64,000 nucleotides of DNA from Lactiplantibacillus pentosus (GCF_003641185.1 NZ_CP032757.1:1860001-1924000), one strand, 5' to 3'; shown: positions 25,612-35,055, numbered from the stretch's first letter. Numbers and translations are program-made. Notes: generated by a model not told the origin, from the sequence alone.

Positions 25612-26711
25612 ATTTAAAAACGTTAAAGCTATTATTGCTACGAGCTGGTTTCAATGGCTTATATCAACTATTCTATTGGTTGGGCGGCCCCAAGCAACAT
25701 CGGGTCACGTTTGCCACGATGCGGAGTCCTGAACTCACCGATAATCTTAAAGTCCTACATGCTAAGTTCGTACAAGACAGTGACATGGATTTGAAAGTTT
25801 TCTGCTATCACTATGATCGGACGCTAAAAAGCAAGTTTGGCTTTTTATTGGCGTCAGTTCAGGCATTACGACTGTTGGCACGCTCTGAAATGTTTATCAT
25901 CGATGATTATTTTTTCCCGCTGTATGCGATTAATAAGCATCCCAATAATCAGGTCGTTCAACTGTGGCACGCCATCGGCTCATTAAAACACTTCGGACTC
26001 AGCTTGCCGACCGCTGATGATAGCGTCATCAAGCCGCATACCAATTATGATTGGGTGTTTATCAACTCAGAAGTGGATAAACCGGCTTACGTGGCGGCTT
26101 TTGATATTCAGCCGGACCATGTGCTTGCGACGGGTGAGCCAATGATGGATGCGTTGATGGCGCAGCGTCCAGAACCACATGCTGGGGCCAAACGCTTGCT
26201 GTACTCACCGACTTATCGGCCAGATGCAAATGGTGAGGCACAAGTGTTACACTGTATACATGAGTTGATTACGGCTAGTGAACAGCTTAAACAACCATGG
26301 GAAATTTACGTCTCTTTGCATCCATACCTCAGCTTGCCTGAGTGGCAGTTGCCCAAGAATGTGCATATTTTCCAAGATGCCACACGGGTTAAGCAGTTGA
26401 TGCCGACGATTGATGTGTTTGTGACCGACTATTCGTCATTGTCGCTTAATTTTAGTTATTTTGAGCGGCCAATTTTGCTATTTACGCCTGATTATGAGCA
26501 GTATATGGCCAAAAATGGCTTTTACGTCGATTATTATCACTATCTCGGGGCACCACACTTTGATGAGGCCGGTGCGCTCATAAGCTTCATTGCGCATGAT
26601 TTGGACCAACTCGACTTGAGCTATGTTCACGAGTTAAAGCAAAAGACATTTCCACATCAGGACGGACACAACGCCCAACGAGTGTTTCAATTCTTAATGA
26701 AACAACTCTAA
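25599..26711 (+). CDS. tarK: CDP-glycerol/ribitol phosphotransferase, TarK-like
   Basis: About 370 residues. GTG 25599 is preferred because AAGGCGG lies 7 bases upstream; TTG 25578 is the alternative. It overlaps tarJ by 13 bases. VVQLWHAIGSLKHFGLS (about 119-135) and VTDYSSLSLNFSYFERPILL are the two signatures of the TagB/TagF/TarL GT-B family that move alditol phosphates onto teichoic acid chains. The N-terminus has one hydrophobic segment (LKLLLLRAGFNGLYQLFYWL) that may dock it to the membrane. Its short length and position point to the primer/linker-stage enzyme. Confidence 0.82.
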   Translation: MGRLNLKTLKLLLLRAGFNGLYQLFYWLGGPKQHRVTFATMRSPELTDNLKVLHAKFVQDSDMDLKVFCYHYDRTLKSKFGFLLASVQALRLLARSEMFIIDDYFFPLYAINKHPNNQVVQLWHAIGSLKHFGLSLPTADDSVIKPHTNYDWVFINSEVDKPAYVAAFDIQPDHVLATGEPMMDALMAQRPEPHAGAKRLLYSPTYRPDANGEAQVLHCIHELITASEQLKQPWEIYVSLHPYLSLPEWQLPKNVHIFQDATRVKQLMPTIDVFVTDYSSLSLNFSYFERPILLFTPDYEQYMAKNGFYVDYYHYLGAPHFDEAGALISFIAHDLDQLDLSYVHELKQKTFPHQDGHNAQRVFQFLMKQL

Positions 26712-26736
26712 TTATCTAGTAGGGAGCGCATAATTT

Positions 26737-28635
26737 ATGTTACAACGATTAAAACGAATCGCGCGGCGTGTCGTTTATGGCCGGCGGGGACCGGTTCAAC
26801 CTCAGGAACAACCAACGACCGAGTCAACGGAGCTATCACGTGATGCGCTTGAATTCATGAACTCGCAACGAATCGCAAAAGATGCGGAATCGTTAATCAA
26901 ACGGCAGGTGACCAAGCTGGACTTTAATAGTTCCTTCCTGGTCATCGAAGGTGCCGCTTGGTTTGAGAAGTATCCAGAAAAAGATGCTGAACGAATCGTC
27001 AAGAGCTTGATTTTAATTAATGATCAAGGCGATGAGATTGCCGTGCCATTAGTCAATACCACCGTCGACCGGCCGGATTTTCCGGCATCGGGTTATCACG
27101 GTGAAATCAATTTCTCGACGATTTCAGATGGTAAACCATTAGTTCCTGGGACGTATGAAATGAAGCTACAGTTGGAGCAATACCTTGGTAACGGTTGGCT
27201 CATTCGACGGACCACGATCGGGCAAATCGTCGATATTCATCAAGATTTAAACTACACCACTAAGATGACGAGTTATTCTGCCAAGAGTAACAAGTCGTAC
27301 AGCTTGATTTTCCGGTATAGTTTGGCTTCACAAGCATTAAAGGTCACCTCGTACAAACTGAGTGACGTTAACCCACTTGAAAATGAGTTTGATGATACGG
27401 TCGGTCTTGAGAGTGCGGCGATGCGGGCAATCAAACGTCGGGCGCTAAAAGCCTGGTATCGCTGGTATAGTTTACAACCGATCCATAAGAAGCAAATCTC
27501 ATTTGTTTCGGATAGTCGGGTCACGATTTCTGGAAACTTTGAGTTCATTTACCAGGAACTCAAACGCCGCAATACCGACTTCAAGATTTCCTTTTACTTA
27601 AAGCCAAGCATCAAGACTAAGAAGACTTGGAAGGAAGTTCGGACGTTAGCCAAAGCGCTCGCAACGAGTCGCTATGTGATTCTAGATGATTTTTATCCGC
27701 TCGTTTATCCGTTGCGGATCCGCGAAAATGCCGATTTGATTCAAGTTTGGCATGCCGTTGGGGCGTTTAAGACCTTTGGCTATAGTCGTCTAGGAATGCC
27801 AGGTGGTCCCAAGATTCAGTCCCTTAATCATCGTAACTACACTGAAGCGCTGGTCTCATCGCACAATATCGCGGATAAGTATGCTGAAGGATTCGGGATT
27901 TCGATTGATAAAATCGCACCGTTGGGGATTCCGCGGACCGATATTTTCTTCGACGAGCCTAAGAAACAGGCGATTCGCGAACGCTTAGAAGACGACTTGC
28001 CATTCATTAAGGGTAAGAAAGTGATTCTCTTTGCGCCAACGTTCCGTGGTAATGGGCAACAATCGGCTTACTATCCATTTGAAATGTTGAATTTCAAAGA
28101 AATATACGAAGCCCTGCATGAGGATTATGTCTTCCTATTGAAGATTCATCCGTTCGTGCAAAACAAACCGACACTTCCATACGAGTATTCTGACTTTTAC
28201 TACGATGTCTCAGATTACCGCGAAATCAATGACTTGCTATTAGTCGCTGACCAGTTGATCACGGACTATTCATCCGTTTGTTTCGAATATGCCTTACTCA
28301 AACGACCGATGATTTTCTTTGCACCTGATTTAGCTGACTATATGCAGTCCCGGAGTTTCTACTTCAACTACTTTGACTTCATTCCAGGTAGTTTAGCCGA
28401 AAACACCGGTGATTTGATTCAACAGTTGAAGCATCCGAAAATTGATCGGGCCAAGCTCGATGGTTTCGTCGACTTCTTCTTTGATGATTTAGATGGTCGT
28501 TCAACGGCGCGCTTTGTCGATGCACTTGAGAACAACTTTGAAGATCCAAATGCAGCTGAACTTGAAAATGCTGATGGTTTGGCTATCAGTGAAGATGGTA
28601 AGATTATTCCAGAATGGGGTAAGAAAGCCAAGTAA
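26737..28635 (+). CDS. tarL: poly(ribitol-phosphate) polymerase, TarL-like
   Basis: 632 residues, the last gene of the locus. The N-terminal about 230 residues hold the basic stretch MLQRLKRIARRVVYGRRGP and a beta-rich region also found in TarL/TarF. The catalytic half shows IQVWHAVGAFKTFGYSR and ITDYSSVCFEYALLKRPMIF. It should polymerise ribitol phosphate from CDP-ribitol on the cytoplasmic membrane face. L. plantarum is known to carry both glycerol- and ribitol-type wall teichoic acid genes and to be able to switch backbones; only the ribitol locus is in this window. Confidence 0.85.
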   Translation: MLQRLKRIARRVVYGRRGPVQPQEQPTTESTELSRDALEFMNSQRIAKDAESLIKRQVTKLDFNSSFLVIEGAAWFEKYPEKDAERIVKSLILINDQGDEIAVPLVNTTVDRPDFPASGYHGEINFSTISDGKPLVPGTYEMKLQLEQYLGNGWLIRRTTIGQIVDIHQDLNYTTKMTSYSAKSNKSYSLIFRYSLASQALKVTSYKLSDVNPLENEFDDTVGLESAAMRAIKRRALKAWYRWYSLQPIHKKQISFVSDSRVTISGNFEFIYQELKRRNTDFKISFYLKPSIKTKKTWKEVRTLAKALATSRYVILDDFYPLVYPLRIRENADLIQVWHAVGAFKTFGYSRLGMPGGPKIQSLNHRNYTEALVSSHNIADKYAEGFGISIDKIAPLGIPRTDIFFDEPKKQAIRERLEDDLPFIKGKKVILFAPTFRGNGQQSAYYPFEMLNFKEIYEALHEDYVFLLKIHPFVQNKPTLPYEYSDFYYDVSDYREINDLLLVADQLITDYSSVCFEYALLKRPMIFFAPDLADYMQSRSFYFNYFDFIPGSLAENTGDLIQQLKHPKIDRAKLDGFVDFFFDDLDGRSTARFVDALENNFEDPNAAELENADGLAISEDGKIIPEWGKKAK

Positions 28636-28641
28636 CTTAAC

Positions 28642-28698
28642 AACAACCCAGTTGTGCGGTATGATAATTGTCATGCGCAACTTCTGGGTTGTTTTTTT
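28642..28698 (+). terminator. terminator of tarIJKL
   Basis: ACAACCCAG (from 28643) pairs with CTGGGTTGT (to 28692), with an inner AGTTGTGCG / CGCAACTT stem and a seven-T tail. Confidence 0.85.
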
Positions 28699-28727
28699 AT
28701 GACCAATTGAGAGAGAGGACTAATCAC

Positions 28728-29255
28728 ATGAGCCAAGTTACAATTACACCAATAACCGTCGCTGACGCACCAACGTTACAGCAAATTAGTATCGAGACCT
28801 TCCAAGATACCTTTGGCGCACAGAACACGGCTGCTAACATGCAGGCCTACCTGCAGCAAGCCTACCAATTAAACACACTTGAGACGGAACTAGCCAATCC
28901 TCATTCCAGTTTCTTCTTCATTGGCCAGGATAATGAAATCATGGGCTATCTGAAGCTAAATACTGATGATGCCCAGTCGGAAGCGATGGGAGAGGATACA
29001 CTCGAAGTGGAGCGGATCTACATTCGTCCGGGTTATCAGCATCGGGGACTCGGTCGCCAATTGATGCAGTTTGCACTGACAACGGCCAAGCAGGCAGGTA
29101 AGCAACGAATTTGGCTGGGTGTTTGGGAACACAATGAACCCGCCAAACGTTTTTATGCCAAATGGGGCTTCCGCCAATTCAGCGCACACGATTTTGTGAT
29201 GGGCACTGATCGGCAAACGGATTTATTGATGATCAGACCTGTGGACGAAGTATAA
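28728..29255 (+). CDS. GNAT family N-acetyltransferase (PaiA-like)
   Basis: 175 residues from ATG 28728 (GAGAGAGGA upstream). SIETFQDTFG near the N-terminus, YIRPGYQHRGLGRQLMQFAL (about 100-119, acetyl-CoA loop) and IWLGVWEHNEPAKRFYAKWGF match the PaiA group, which includes polyamine acetyltransferases. Substrate not proven. It stands alone between the tar terminator and the OhrR-like unit. Confidence 0.82.
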   Translation: MSQVTITPITVADAPTLQQISIETFQDTFGAQNTAANMQAYLQQAYQLNTLETELANPHSSFFFIGQDNEIMGYLKLNTDDAQSEAMGEDTLEVERIYIRPGYQHRGLGRQLMQFALTTAKQAGKQRIWLGVWEHNEPAKRFYAKWGFRQFSAHDFVMGTDRQTDLLMIRPVDEV

Positions 29256-29354
29256 TTGGGTCTGGCAATTAATTAAGTTGTTATGGCCAACCAACCGTCA
29301 CAACAGCTATCGTTAACTTAATTAGATTTAAAGTGTCCTAAGCATAAAAGCGCC

Positions 29355-29383
29355 TTGCTTTTTGCCGTTAGGGCGCTTATACT
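29355..29383 (+). promoter_or_regulatory. promoter of the OhrR-like gene
   Basis: TTGCTT (29355-29360) and TATACT (29378-29383) with a 17-bp spacer. Confidence 0.65.
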
Positions 29384-29388
29384 AATAA

Positions 29389-29406
29389 TCAATCGCACAC
29401 GATTGA
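29389..29406. promoter_or_regulatory. operator-like inverted repeat 1
   Basis: TCAATCG, 4-base spacer, CGATTGA: exact 7-bp arms just downstream of the -10 element. A related TCAATCG palindrome is found before the next gene. Confidence 0.6.
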
Positions 29407-29420
29407 AAGGAGCACCGATA

Positions 29421-29858
29421 ATGACACCTGAGATTGAGCTAGCTAACCAATTATGTTTTAGTATTTACAATGCTAATCGGTTATTCAACAAGTTTTACGT
29501 TGAAGCGTTGGCGCCATTCAAACTGACCTATGCACAGTATCTCGTGTTAATGGCCTTATGGGAGCATGACGACCAGTCGCTGCATGAGCTTGGGACGGTA
29601 TTGCGGCTAAGTAGTAATACATTGACACCACTGCTGCGACGCATGGACGATGCCGGTTGGTTATGGCGCGAGCGTCCAGCCAATGACCGCCGCCAACTCA
29701 TTATTCATTTGACTGAGCAGGGTAAGACCCAGCGCCAGGCAATCGAGACCGCCATCGCAACTTGTATTGGACGTTATCACTTAACCAGTGACGAGTATCA
29801 GCAAGCATTAGCGCTAAATCAAAAGATCGTTGATACCTTGTCGAAAGATTTGGCCTAA
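29421..29858 (+). CDS. OhrR-like MarR-family peroxide sensor
   Basis: 145 residues from ATG 29421 (AAAGGAG upstream). LCFSIYNANRLFNKFY (residues 11-26) with Cys12 corresponds to the reactive cysteine of OhrR, and the motif LTYAQYLVLMALWEHDDQSL fits that subfamily. LSSNTLTPLLRRMDDAGW is the recognition helix, ANDRRQLIIHLTEQG the wing. Few other cysteines (Cys108) are present. OhrR proteins leave DNA when the cysteine is oxidised by organic hydroperoxide. Here the adjacent target is a flavoprotein disulfide reductase and not an ohr gene. Confidence 0.82.
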   Translation: MTPEIELANQLCFSIYNANRLFNKFYVEALAPFKLTYAQYLVLMALWEHDDQSLHELGTVLRLSSNTLTPLLRRMDDAGWLWRERPANDRRQLIIHLTEQGKTQRQAIETAIATCIGRYHLTSDEYQQALALNQKIVDTLSKDLA

Positions 29859-29880
29859 AGGGCCATTTTTATTGGTCGTT

Positions 29881-29896
29881 TCAATCGTGCACGACC
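29881..29896. promoter_or_regulatory. operator-like palindrome 2
   Basis: TCAATCGTGCACGACC contains the perfect palindrome TCGTGCACGA (29885-29894) and shares the TCAATCG half with the site at 29389. It lies 57 bp upstream of the reductase gene. Confidence 0.5.
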
Positions 29897-29952
29897 GTTT
29901 ATTTAACTGTTTATTCTAATTAATGCTTCACTAATTCAAGGAGGAACCGGAT

Positions 29953-31305
29953 ATGGCAAATTTTGACACAATTTTTATTGGTAGTGGTCATGCAACATGG
30001 CATGCGGCAGTTACGTTGGCACAGGCAAAACGAAAGGTGGCCATCATTGAAGCTGACACGATTGCCGGGACTTGTACAAACTTTGGCTGTGACGCCAAGA
30101 TTCTGTTAGATGGGCCATTCGAACTAACTGAACAACTCAAACAATACCAAGGCATCGGGGTCAACGAGACACCTAAAATCGACTGGTCACAATTAATGGC
30201 CTATAAACAAAGTGTGATCAAGCCATTGTCGACTCAGATGACGGCAATTTTCAAGCAACTCGGTATTACTGTCATTACTGGTCGTGGTGAACTGACTGAT
30301 GCTCACACGGTACAAGTCGCTGGAACTGACTATACTGCGGATACGATTGTACTCGGAACAGGGCAACGTCCCGCACAGCTAGCGATTCCTGGTGCTGAGT
30401 TAATGCTAGATAGTCGCGACTTTTTAGATTTAGAAACGATGCCTAAACGCCTGACTTTCATTGGTGCTGGCATTATCTCGTTGGAGTTTGCTGACATGGC
30501 GGTCTTGCTTGGTTCAGAGGTCCACATCATCGAATTTGCACCGAGCGCCTTGCCCGCATTTTATCAAGATCACGTTCAAAAGCTGATTACGCACCTTGAA
30601 CAAGCGGGCGTCCAATTCCACTTCGATGAAGCCTTACAGTCGGTATCAAAATCTGCTACTGGGCTGACCGCAACTACTGCTAACGGCTTAACGATTGAAA
30701 GTGACGCCATTGTTGGCGCGACCGGAAGAATCCCGAATGTTGAACACCTTGGACTTGAGAAAGTTGGTATTCAAACTGACCGTCACGGTATTATTGTCGA
30801 CGACCATCTGCGGACAAATGTACCAAACATCTATGCTAGTGGTGATGTCATTAGTAAGATGCTACCAAAATTAACACCAACAGCAACTTTTGAATCTAAC
30901 TACATTGCCGGCCAATTGCTAGGGGCCACCGCTGCGATTGATTATCCAGTCATCCCATCGGTCGTCTTCACGATGCCGCGGTTGGCACAAGTCGGGGTTT
31001 CAGTCGCCACGGCACAGGCCGATCCGGATACTTACCATGTCCAAGCATTACCATACGGCCAAGTACTCGCCTTTCAATATCAAAATGAGACTGAAGCTGA
31101 TCTTGAATTAGTCTTTGACCAAGAAAACTACTTGGTCGGGGCCGCTATTTACGGTAACGGCGCACCAGATTTGATTAACCTGTTGACGATGCTGATTACC
31201 GACCGTGTGACGGCTGAAACGCTAAGTCAAAAAGTGTTCGCCTTTCCGAGTGCATCAGTTGGCATTATTGATATGTTGACACCATTACTGCATCGCGAGC
31301 ACTAA
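29953..31305 (+). CDS. FAD-dependent disulfide reductase-like protein
   Basis: 450 residues, GGAGGAACC before ATG. FDTIFIGSGHATWHAAVTLA is an altered FAD-binding loop, GTCTNFGCDAK (39-49) holds the redox pair Cys41/Cys46 (C-x4-C), FIGAGIISLEFADMAVLLGS is the NAD(P)H loop, and NIYASGDVISK the second FAD motif. At the C-terminus, where glutathione and lipoamide reductases have His-x4-Glu, this protein reads FAFPSASVGIID, so the proton-relay His is missing. It may reduce an unusual thiol, a quinone or a metal. Preceded by an OhrR-type operator-like site. Confidence 0.83.
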   Translation: MANFDTIFIGSGHATWHAAVTLAQAKRKVAIIEADTIAGTCTNFGCDAKILLDGPFELTEQLKQYQGIGVNETPKIDWSQLMAYKQSVIKPLSTQMTAIFKQLGITVITGRGELTDAHTVQVAGTDYTADTIVLGTGQRPAQLAIPGAELMLDSRDFLDLETMPKRLTFIGAGIISLEFADMAVLLGSEVHIIEFAPSALPAFYQDHVQKLITHLEQAGVQFHFDEALQSVSKSATGLTATTANGLTIESDAIVGATGRIPNVEHLGLEKVGIQTDRHGIIVDDHLRTNVPNIYASGDVISKMLPKLTPTATFESNYIAGQLLGATAAIDYPVIPSVVFTMPRLAQVGVSVATAQADPDTYHVQALPYGQVLAFQYQNETEADLELVFDQENYLVGAAIYGNGAPDLINLLTMLITDRVTAETLSQKVFAFPSASVGIIDMLTPLLHREH

Positions 31306-31383
31306 ATCGCTTTAGACCGTTTTGCACTAAGCGGAGCAACTGGTATGACACGAAAAGCTTAGTGATAACTTCATGTTAATGAC

Positions 31384-31421
31384 AAAAGCAGCGCCTTCCA
31401 TGATGGAGCGCTGCTTTTTTG
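31384..31421 (+). terminator. terminator of the reductase gene
   Basis: AAAAGCAGCGC pairs with GCGCTGCTTTT, followed by TT. Confidence 0.88.
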
Positions 31422-31434
31422 GCCGTTAGAATAA

Positions 31435-31860
31435 TCAAGAATGGACATTTTTATGCCCAGGATAAGCAAACGCAATTTGAACTAAGAGCTGCAATCCAGC
31501 GGCCGCAACCCAGATGACCAACCAGATAAAGCTGACCCAATTGATCCAAGCCGCATGAGTAAAGAGGTTAATGAGGAGTAGCCAGTTCATACCAAACAGC
31601 CAACCACAAAGACTCGTTTGGATTGGCCGCACCCAAATCAGTGGTGGCTGTGGTCGGAGTGGTGCAATGATAATTAGTGCTGCAGGTATTAGCATACTCT
31701 CGATGAGCGCCCCGTAATGTTGGGGGTCGGCTTGCCAGGCACTGATGCCGAAAATACCGTAATGAATGGGAATCACATTCAATAGTTGTGCGCGCCACAA
31801 GTAGAGTCCAAGTGGTTGGAGCACCAGCAAGATAAATAAACCGGCAATTAGCTTACGCAT
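31435..31860 (-). CDS. small four-helix membrane protein
   Basis: 141 residues with four hydrophobic segments (about 4-22, 55-67, 80-102, 107-132). The loop NVIPIHYGIFGISAWQADPQ lies between the first two. No family recognised and no ribosome binding site of note. It is convergent with the reductase gene and divergent from the GT2 gene. Confidence 0.6.
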   Translation of the reverse strand: MRKLIAGLFILLVLQPLGLYLWRAQLLNVIPIHYGIFGISAWQADPQHYGALIESMLIPAALIIIAPLRPQPPLIWVRPIQTSLCGWLFGMNWLLLINLFTHAAWINWVSFIWLVIWVAAAGLQLLVQIAFAYPGHKNVHS

Positions 31861-32064
31861 CTAATCACTGCTTTCTTATTAGTTAATAACGTCATTTTAT
31901 CAGGCTATCAACTAACTGACTACCGTATTATTGTAAACTTCACGTAAAAACGCTGTAAAATCCGACTATGATTTGTTCACTATGTTTTCATAACGTGAAT
32001 AATGGGAAAATATGAAAATAGTGCGTATAATACCGACTTAATAAAGGTATTTGGGGGGATTGCA

Positions 32065-33363
32065 ATGATTTTAATCACGCTTGCCATGACAATTTCGGTC
32101 ATGTTCTATCTTTATTTTTTAATCAATCTGGGGTTGATCAACCACTACCGGGAGCCGACCCGCGTCTATCTCAAAGGCCCAACCCCGTATCAGCTCTTTT
32201 TGATTATCCCGGTTCTGAATGAAGAGCGCGTCATTGGCAAAACCGTGGCCCAGCTCTCTAATGCACTCGATCAATTACCGGCATCCATCCATGCCCAGTT
32301 AATCGCAGTGGATGATGATTCTAGCGACCACAGTTTATTGATGCTGACTCAATCGCAGTCACCGTATTTGCAAGTTTTACACCGTGCCGCCAACGAACAG
32401 GCGGGGAAGGGGGCGGTCTTAAATACGGCCGTGCAGTACATTCACCGGACGTTGGCAACAGATGTTGACCCGCGCAAAACCGTCATTGGTGTACTGGATG
32501 CCGACGCATTTATGAACGCTTCGGATTTAACTCGGGTGGTTGCCCGTTTTGAACAAGATGCCCGGTTAGCGATGCTCCAAACGAGTGTTAGTATTTACAA
32601 CCAACCCAATTGGCTCACTAAGATGCAAAATTTTGAATTCATGGGCGTTAATAACGCGACACAACAGCTTCGTAATCGCCTCGGACAAGGAATTGCATCG
32701 GGGAATGGTCAGTTTGTGCGCTTCGATTTGGCGTTGAAAAATCCGTGGGGCGATCGGTTACTTGAAGATTTGGAGTTTACCCTGCGAACCTGGCTGTTGG
32801 GCGGGACACGAACCGAGTTTGACCACACGCTGGTCGTACAGCAAGAGGCTGTCGAACAGCTCATACCGTTTTTCCGCCAACGCGTTCGCTGGTGTCAGGG
32901 CGCCGTGCAGTGTATGCATTACTTACCAGCGCTCTGGCGGTCACCATACTTGAACGGCTTTCAAAAAGTCGATACGAGCATCTGGATTTTAATGCCTATC
33001 ACTGGTTGTATCGTCCCAGTGACCAGTTTAGTGACACTGACCATTCTGATTCAGCGTAGTCTGGTCCATTGGCAAGCTGGGTGGCACCATCTCGCCATCG
33101 GCACACTGGTCATGATTGCGTTAGCCGCTTGTTGCGTGCTAGCCGCGCTTTATCAGCGGAACTGTACGACCGTTCATCAGCCAATGTCCTTAGCGCTCGC
33201 CATTCGTGAAGCGTTAAGCTTTCAAGCATTCTTATTAATTATTAGCCTCACGCCATACGTTGCGATTTATCGGCAACTGCGCGGACAGACCGCTTGGGCC
33301 AAAACTCATCACGGGACGGTGATTCGACCACGCAAATACGCTGGACTTAAACGGTCGTATTAA
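32065..33363 (+). CDS. membrane glycosyltransferase, GT2 family
   Basis: 432 residues from ATG 32065, which has GGGGGG 8 bases upstream and places a membrane helix at the N-terminus; in-frame ATG 32002 lacks a site. Processive GT2 signs: LIIPVLNEERVIGKT, DDDSSD (83-88), DADAF (145-149), LLEDLE (232-237) and QRVRW (272-276), the D,D,D,QxxRW set of cellulose/hyaluronan/poly-GlcNAc synthases, then three to four membrane helices. The polymer is unknown. The next gene, 20 bp away, is a polytopic GT-C-like protein, so the pair may build or transfer one surface glycan. Confidence 0.82.
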   Translation: MILITLAMTISVMFYLYFLINLGLINHYREPTRVYLKGPTPYQLFLIIPVLNEERVIGKTVAQLSNALDQLPASIHAQLIAVDDDSSDHSLLMLTQSQSPYLQVLHRAANEQAGKGAVLNTAVQYIHRTLATDVDPRKTVIGVLDADAFMNASDLTRVVARFEQDARLAMLQTSVSIYNQPNWLTKMQNFEFMGVNNATQQLRNRLGQGIASGNGQFVRFDLALKNPWGDRLLEDLEFTLRTWLLGGTRTEFDHTLVVQQEAVEQLIPFFRQRVRWCQGAVQCMHYLPALWRSPYLNGFQKVDTSIWILMPITGCIVPVTSLVTLTILIQRSLVHWQAGWHHLAIGTLVMIALAACCVLAALYQRNCTTVHQPMSLALAIREALSFQAFLLIISLTPYVAIYRQLRGQTAWAKTHHGTVIRPRKYAGLKRSY

Positions 33364-33383
33364 CGATAGGAAGGAATCGACTC

Positions 33384-34946
33384 ATGAAATGGCTAAAACA
33401 TTTATTTCAAACGATTGTTTTACTAGTTGCCGCGGGACTAATGAGCTGGTTATTGGTTGCAAATTTGGAGATTGGCTTGCCACGGTACACGACTCCGAGC
33501 ACGCTGTTCATTAGTGGTCTAATCTTCTTAATCCTGATCAGTTCCATTAGTTTCGGCAGTTGGTGGCTCAGTCGGCATGGTACGGCCTGGTTGCTAAGTG
33601 TTTTTGTGGGACTGACTTTACTCAAATTACCGTTAATTGCCGGGCTGAAGATTCAGCCAACCTCGGATTTTTGGAACTATCACACGCTCGCGGCTTTCAG
33701 TGCGCAAGGGCTAACTTGGAAACAGCTCTGGCAACAAGGGGTCATTGGAAACTACGTCCTATTTCCACACGCGCTCAATATTGCAAACGGGTTCAGCTTA
33801 GCTGCGGCTTTTGGCGGCGATAATTATTTTGTTAGTCAACTGATTAATATCAGTTGTAGCTTGTTTGATATGCTGCTCATTTACTGGTTAGTCGCGCGCT
33901 GGCTTTCCCGTCAATTAGGCATTGCAGCAGCGCTCATCTTCTATTGTATTCCCGCATACTGGTTGTATGGAAGCTTGTTAAATGGCGGTGAACCGTTCTT
34001 CTTAACCAGTGTGTTGCTCAGCATGTACGCCCTGACACGCGCGTTAGTTCCACTTTCGACAACCACTCGGACTGACCAACGCTTGTTCCTCGGACTAGCT
34101 GTCATCGCAACGGTGGTGGCCAATATGCTACGTCCAATCATGGCGGTATGGGTGATTGCTGTGGCGCTTATGGCCGCATTTGTCTACAGTCGTTCGAACT
34201 GGCAGCGATTGCAGCCGCAATATCGACAGCTTCTGCTATATAGTGGGGTTGTGCTAGCTTTATTCGTCACGGCGACCAGTCTCGACAGCTGGCTTTACGG
34301 CATTCGAATCGCACCATCCCGCGTTGAAACGTTGTACAGTTTGGCGACCGGTACTGATCCAAACACTCACGGGACATACAGTGCCCATTTACAAGCAAGT
34401 GTTGATCATGAACTGCGAGTCGCACCAACGTTGAATCAGGCGTACCCACAAATCACGCGGCACTTGGAAACGACGCTACAGACTAATTTGACGCATATCA
34501 AACCACAGTTGGGCAACTTTGCAAATCAGAAGATGCAAAACTTCGCCCGCGAAGATTATGGTTACGACTGGTCGTTATATAATCTTAGTCCCCATGGTGG
34601 TGCGCTCAATCACAACTGGTTTTACTGGGCACCCATAATCGTGTCTCTAGCTGTCATTTATTGGCAAGGCATGTTGGTGTTAGCGTTACTCAGCATCATG
34701 ATGGGGCTCTGGCTTCAGTGGCGGCACCATTATTTGAATACCTACTTGATGATGGCTGCTTTATTATTCGACGGGTTCACGCTAACCGCCTTACCACTGG
34801 AAGTGCAGGGGCGGTATCACGTGATTTTGTACTTACCAATTATCATGTTGCTGATTTGTGGGGTGGCCGGGGTCAAATTATGGTGGCGTCAACGACAGCA
34901 TCATTTGACGATCATTAACGCCAGCAACAGTATCTCGGGGGCCTAG
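33384..34946 (+). CDS. polytopic GT-C-like glycosyltransferase
   Basis: 520 residues, about eleven membrane segments, AGGAAGG before ATG. Between the second and third helices, LKIQPTSDFWNYHTLAAFSA (about 89-108) carries an acidic residue (Asp95) where GT-C/PMT enzymes keep their catalytic Asp. This family takes lipid-linked sugars and moves them outside the membrane. The C-terminal part contains a large outer loop (about 300-400) and further helices. It is co-transcribed with the GT2 gene. Acceptor and sugar are unknown. Confidence 0.72.
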   Translation: MKWLKHLFQTIVLLVAAGLMSWLLVANLEIGLPRYTTPSTLFISGLIFLILISSISFGSWWLSRHGTAWLLSVFVGLTLLKLPLIAGLKIQPTSDFWNYHTLAAFSAQGLTWKQLWQQGVIGNYVLFPHALNIANGFSLAAAFGGDNYFVSQLINISCSLFDMLLIYWLVARWLSRQLGIAAALIFYCIPAYWLYGSLLNGGEPFFLTSVLLSMYALTRALVPLSTTTRTDQRLFLGLAVIATVVANMLRPIMAVWVIAVALMAAFVYSRSNWQRLQPQYRQLLLYSGVVLALFVTATSLDSWLYGIRIAPSRVETLYSLATGTDPNTHGTYSAHLQASVDHELRVAPTLNQAYPQITRHLETTLQTNLTHIKPQLGNFANQKMQNFAREDYGYDWSLYNLSPHGGALNHNWFYWAPIIVSLAVIYWQGMLVLALLSIMMGLWLQWRHHYLNTYLMMAALLFDGFTLTALPLEVQGRYHVILYLPIIMLLICGVAGVKLWWRQRQHHLTIINASNSISGA

Positions 34947-35000
34947 TCAGTTTGGGGCTGGTTTGTTGTCGATCTTCACTGGCACTATAAGATTCATGGA

Positions 35001-35055
35001 AAATATCGATTGTGGTCTTCGAAAAGCTTGTCGGGGATACGATCGATATTTTTAT
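35001..35055 (+). terminator. terminator of the glycosyltransferase pair
   Basis: AAATATCGAT (35001-35010) pairs with ATCGATATTT (35042-35051), followed by TTATT. Confidence 0.75.
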
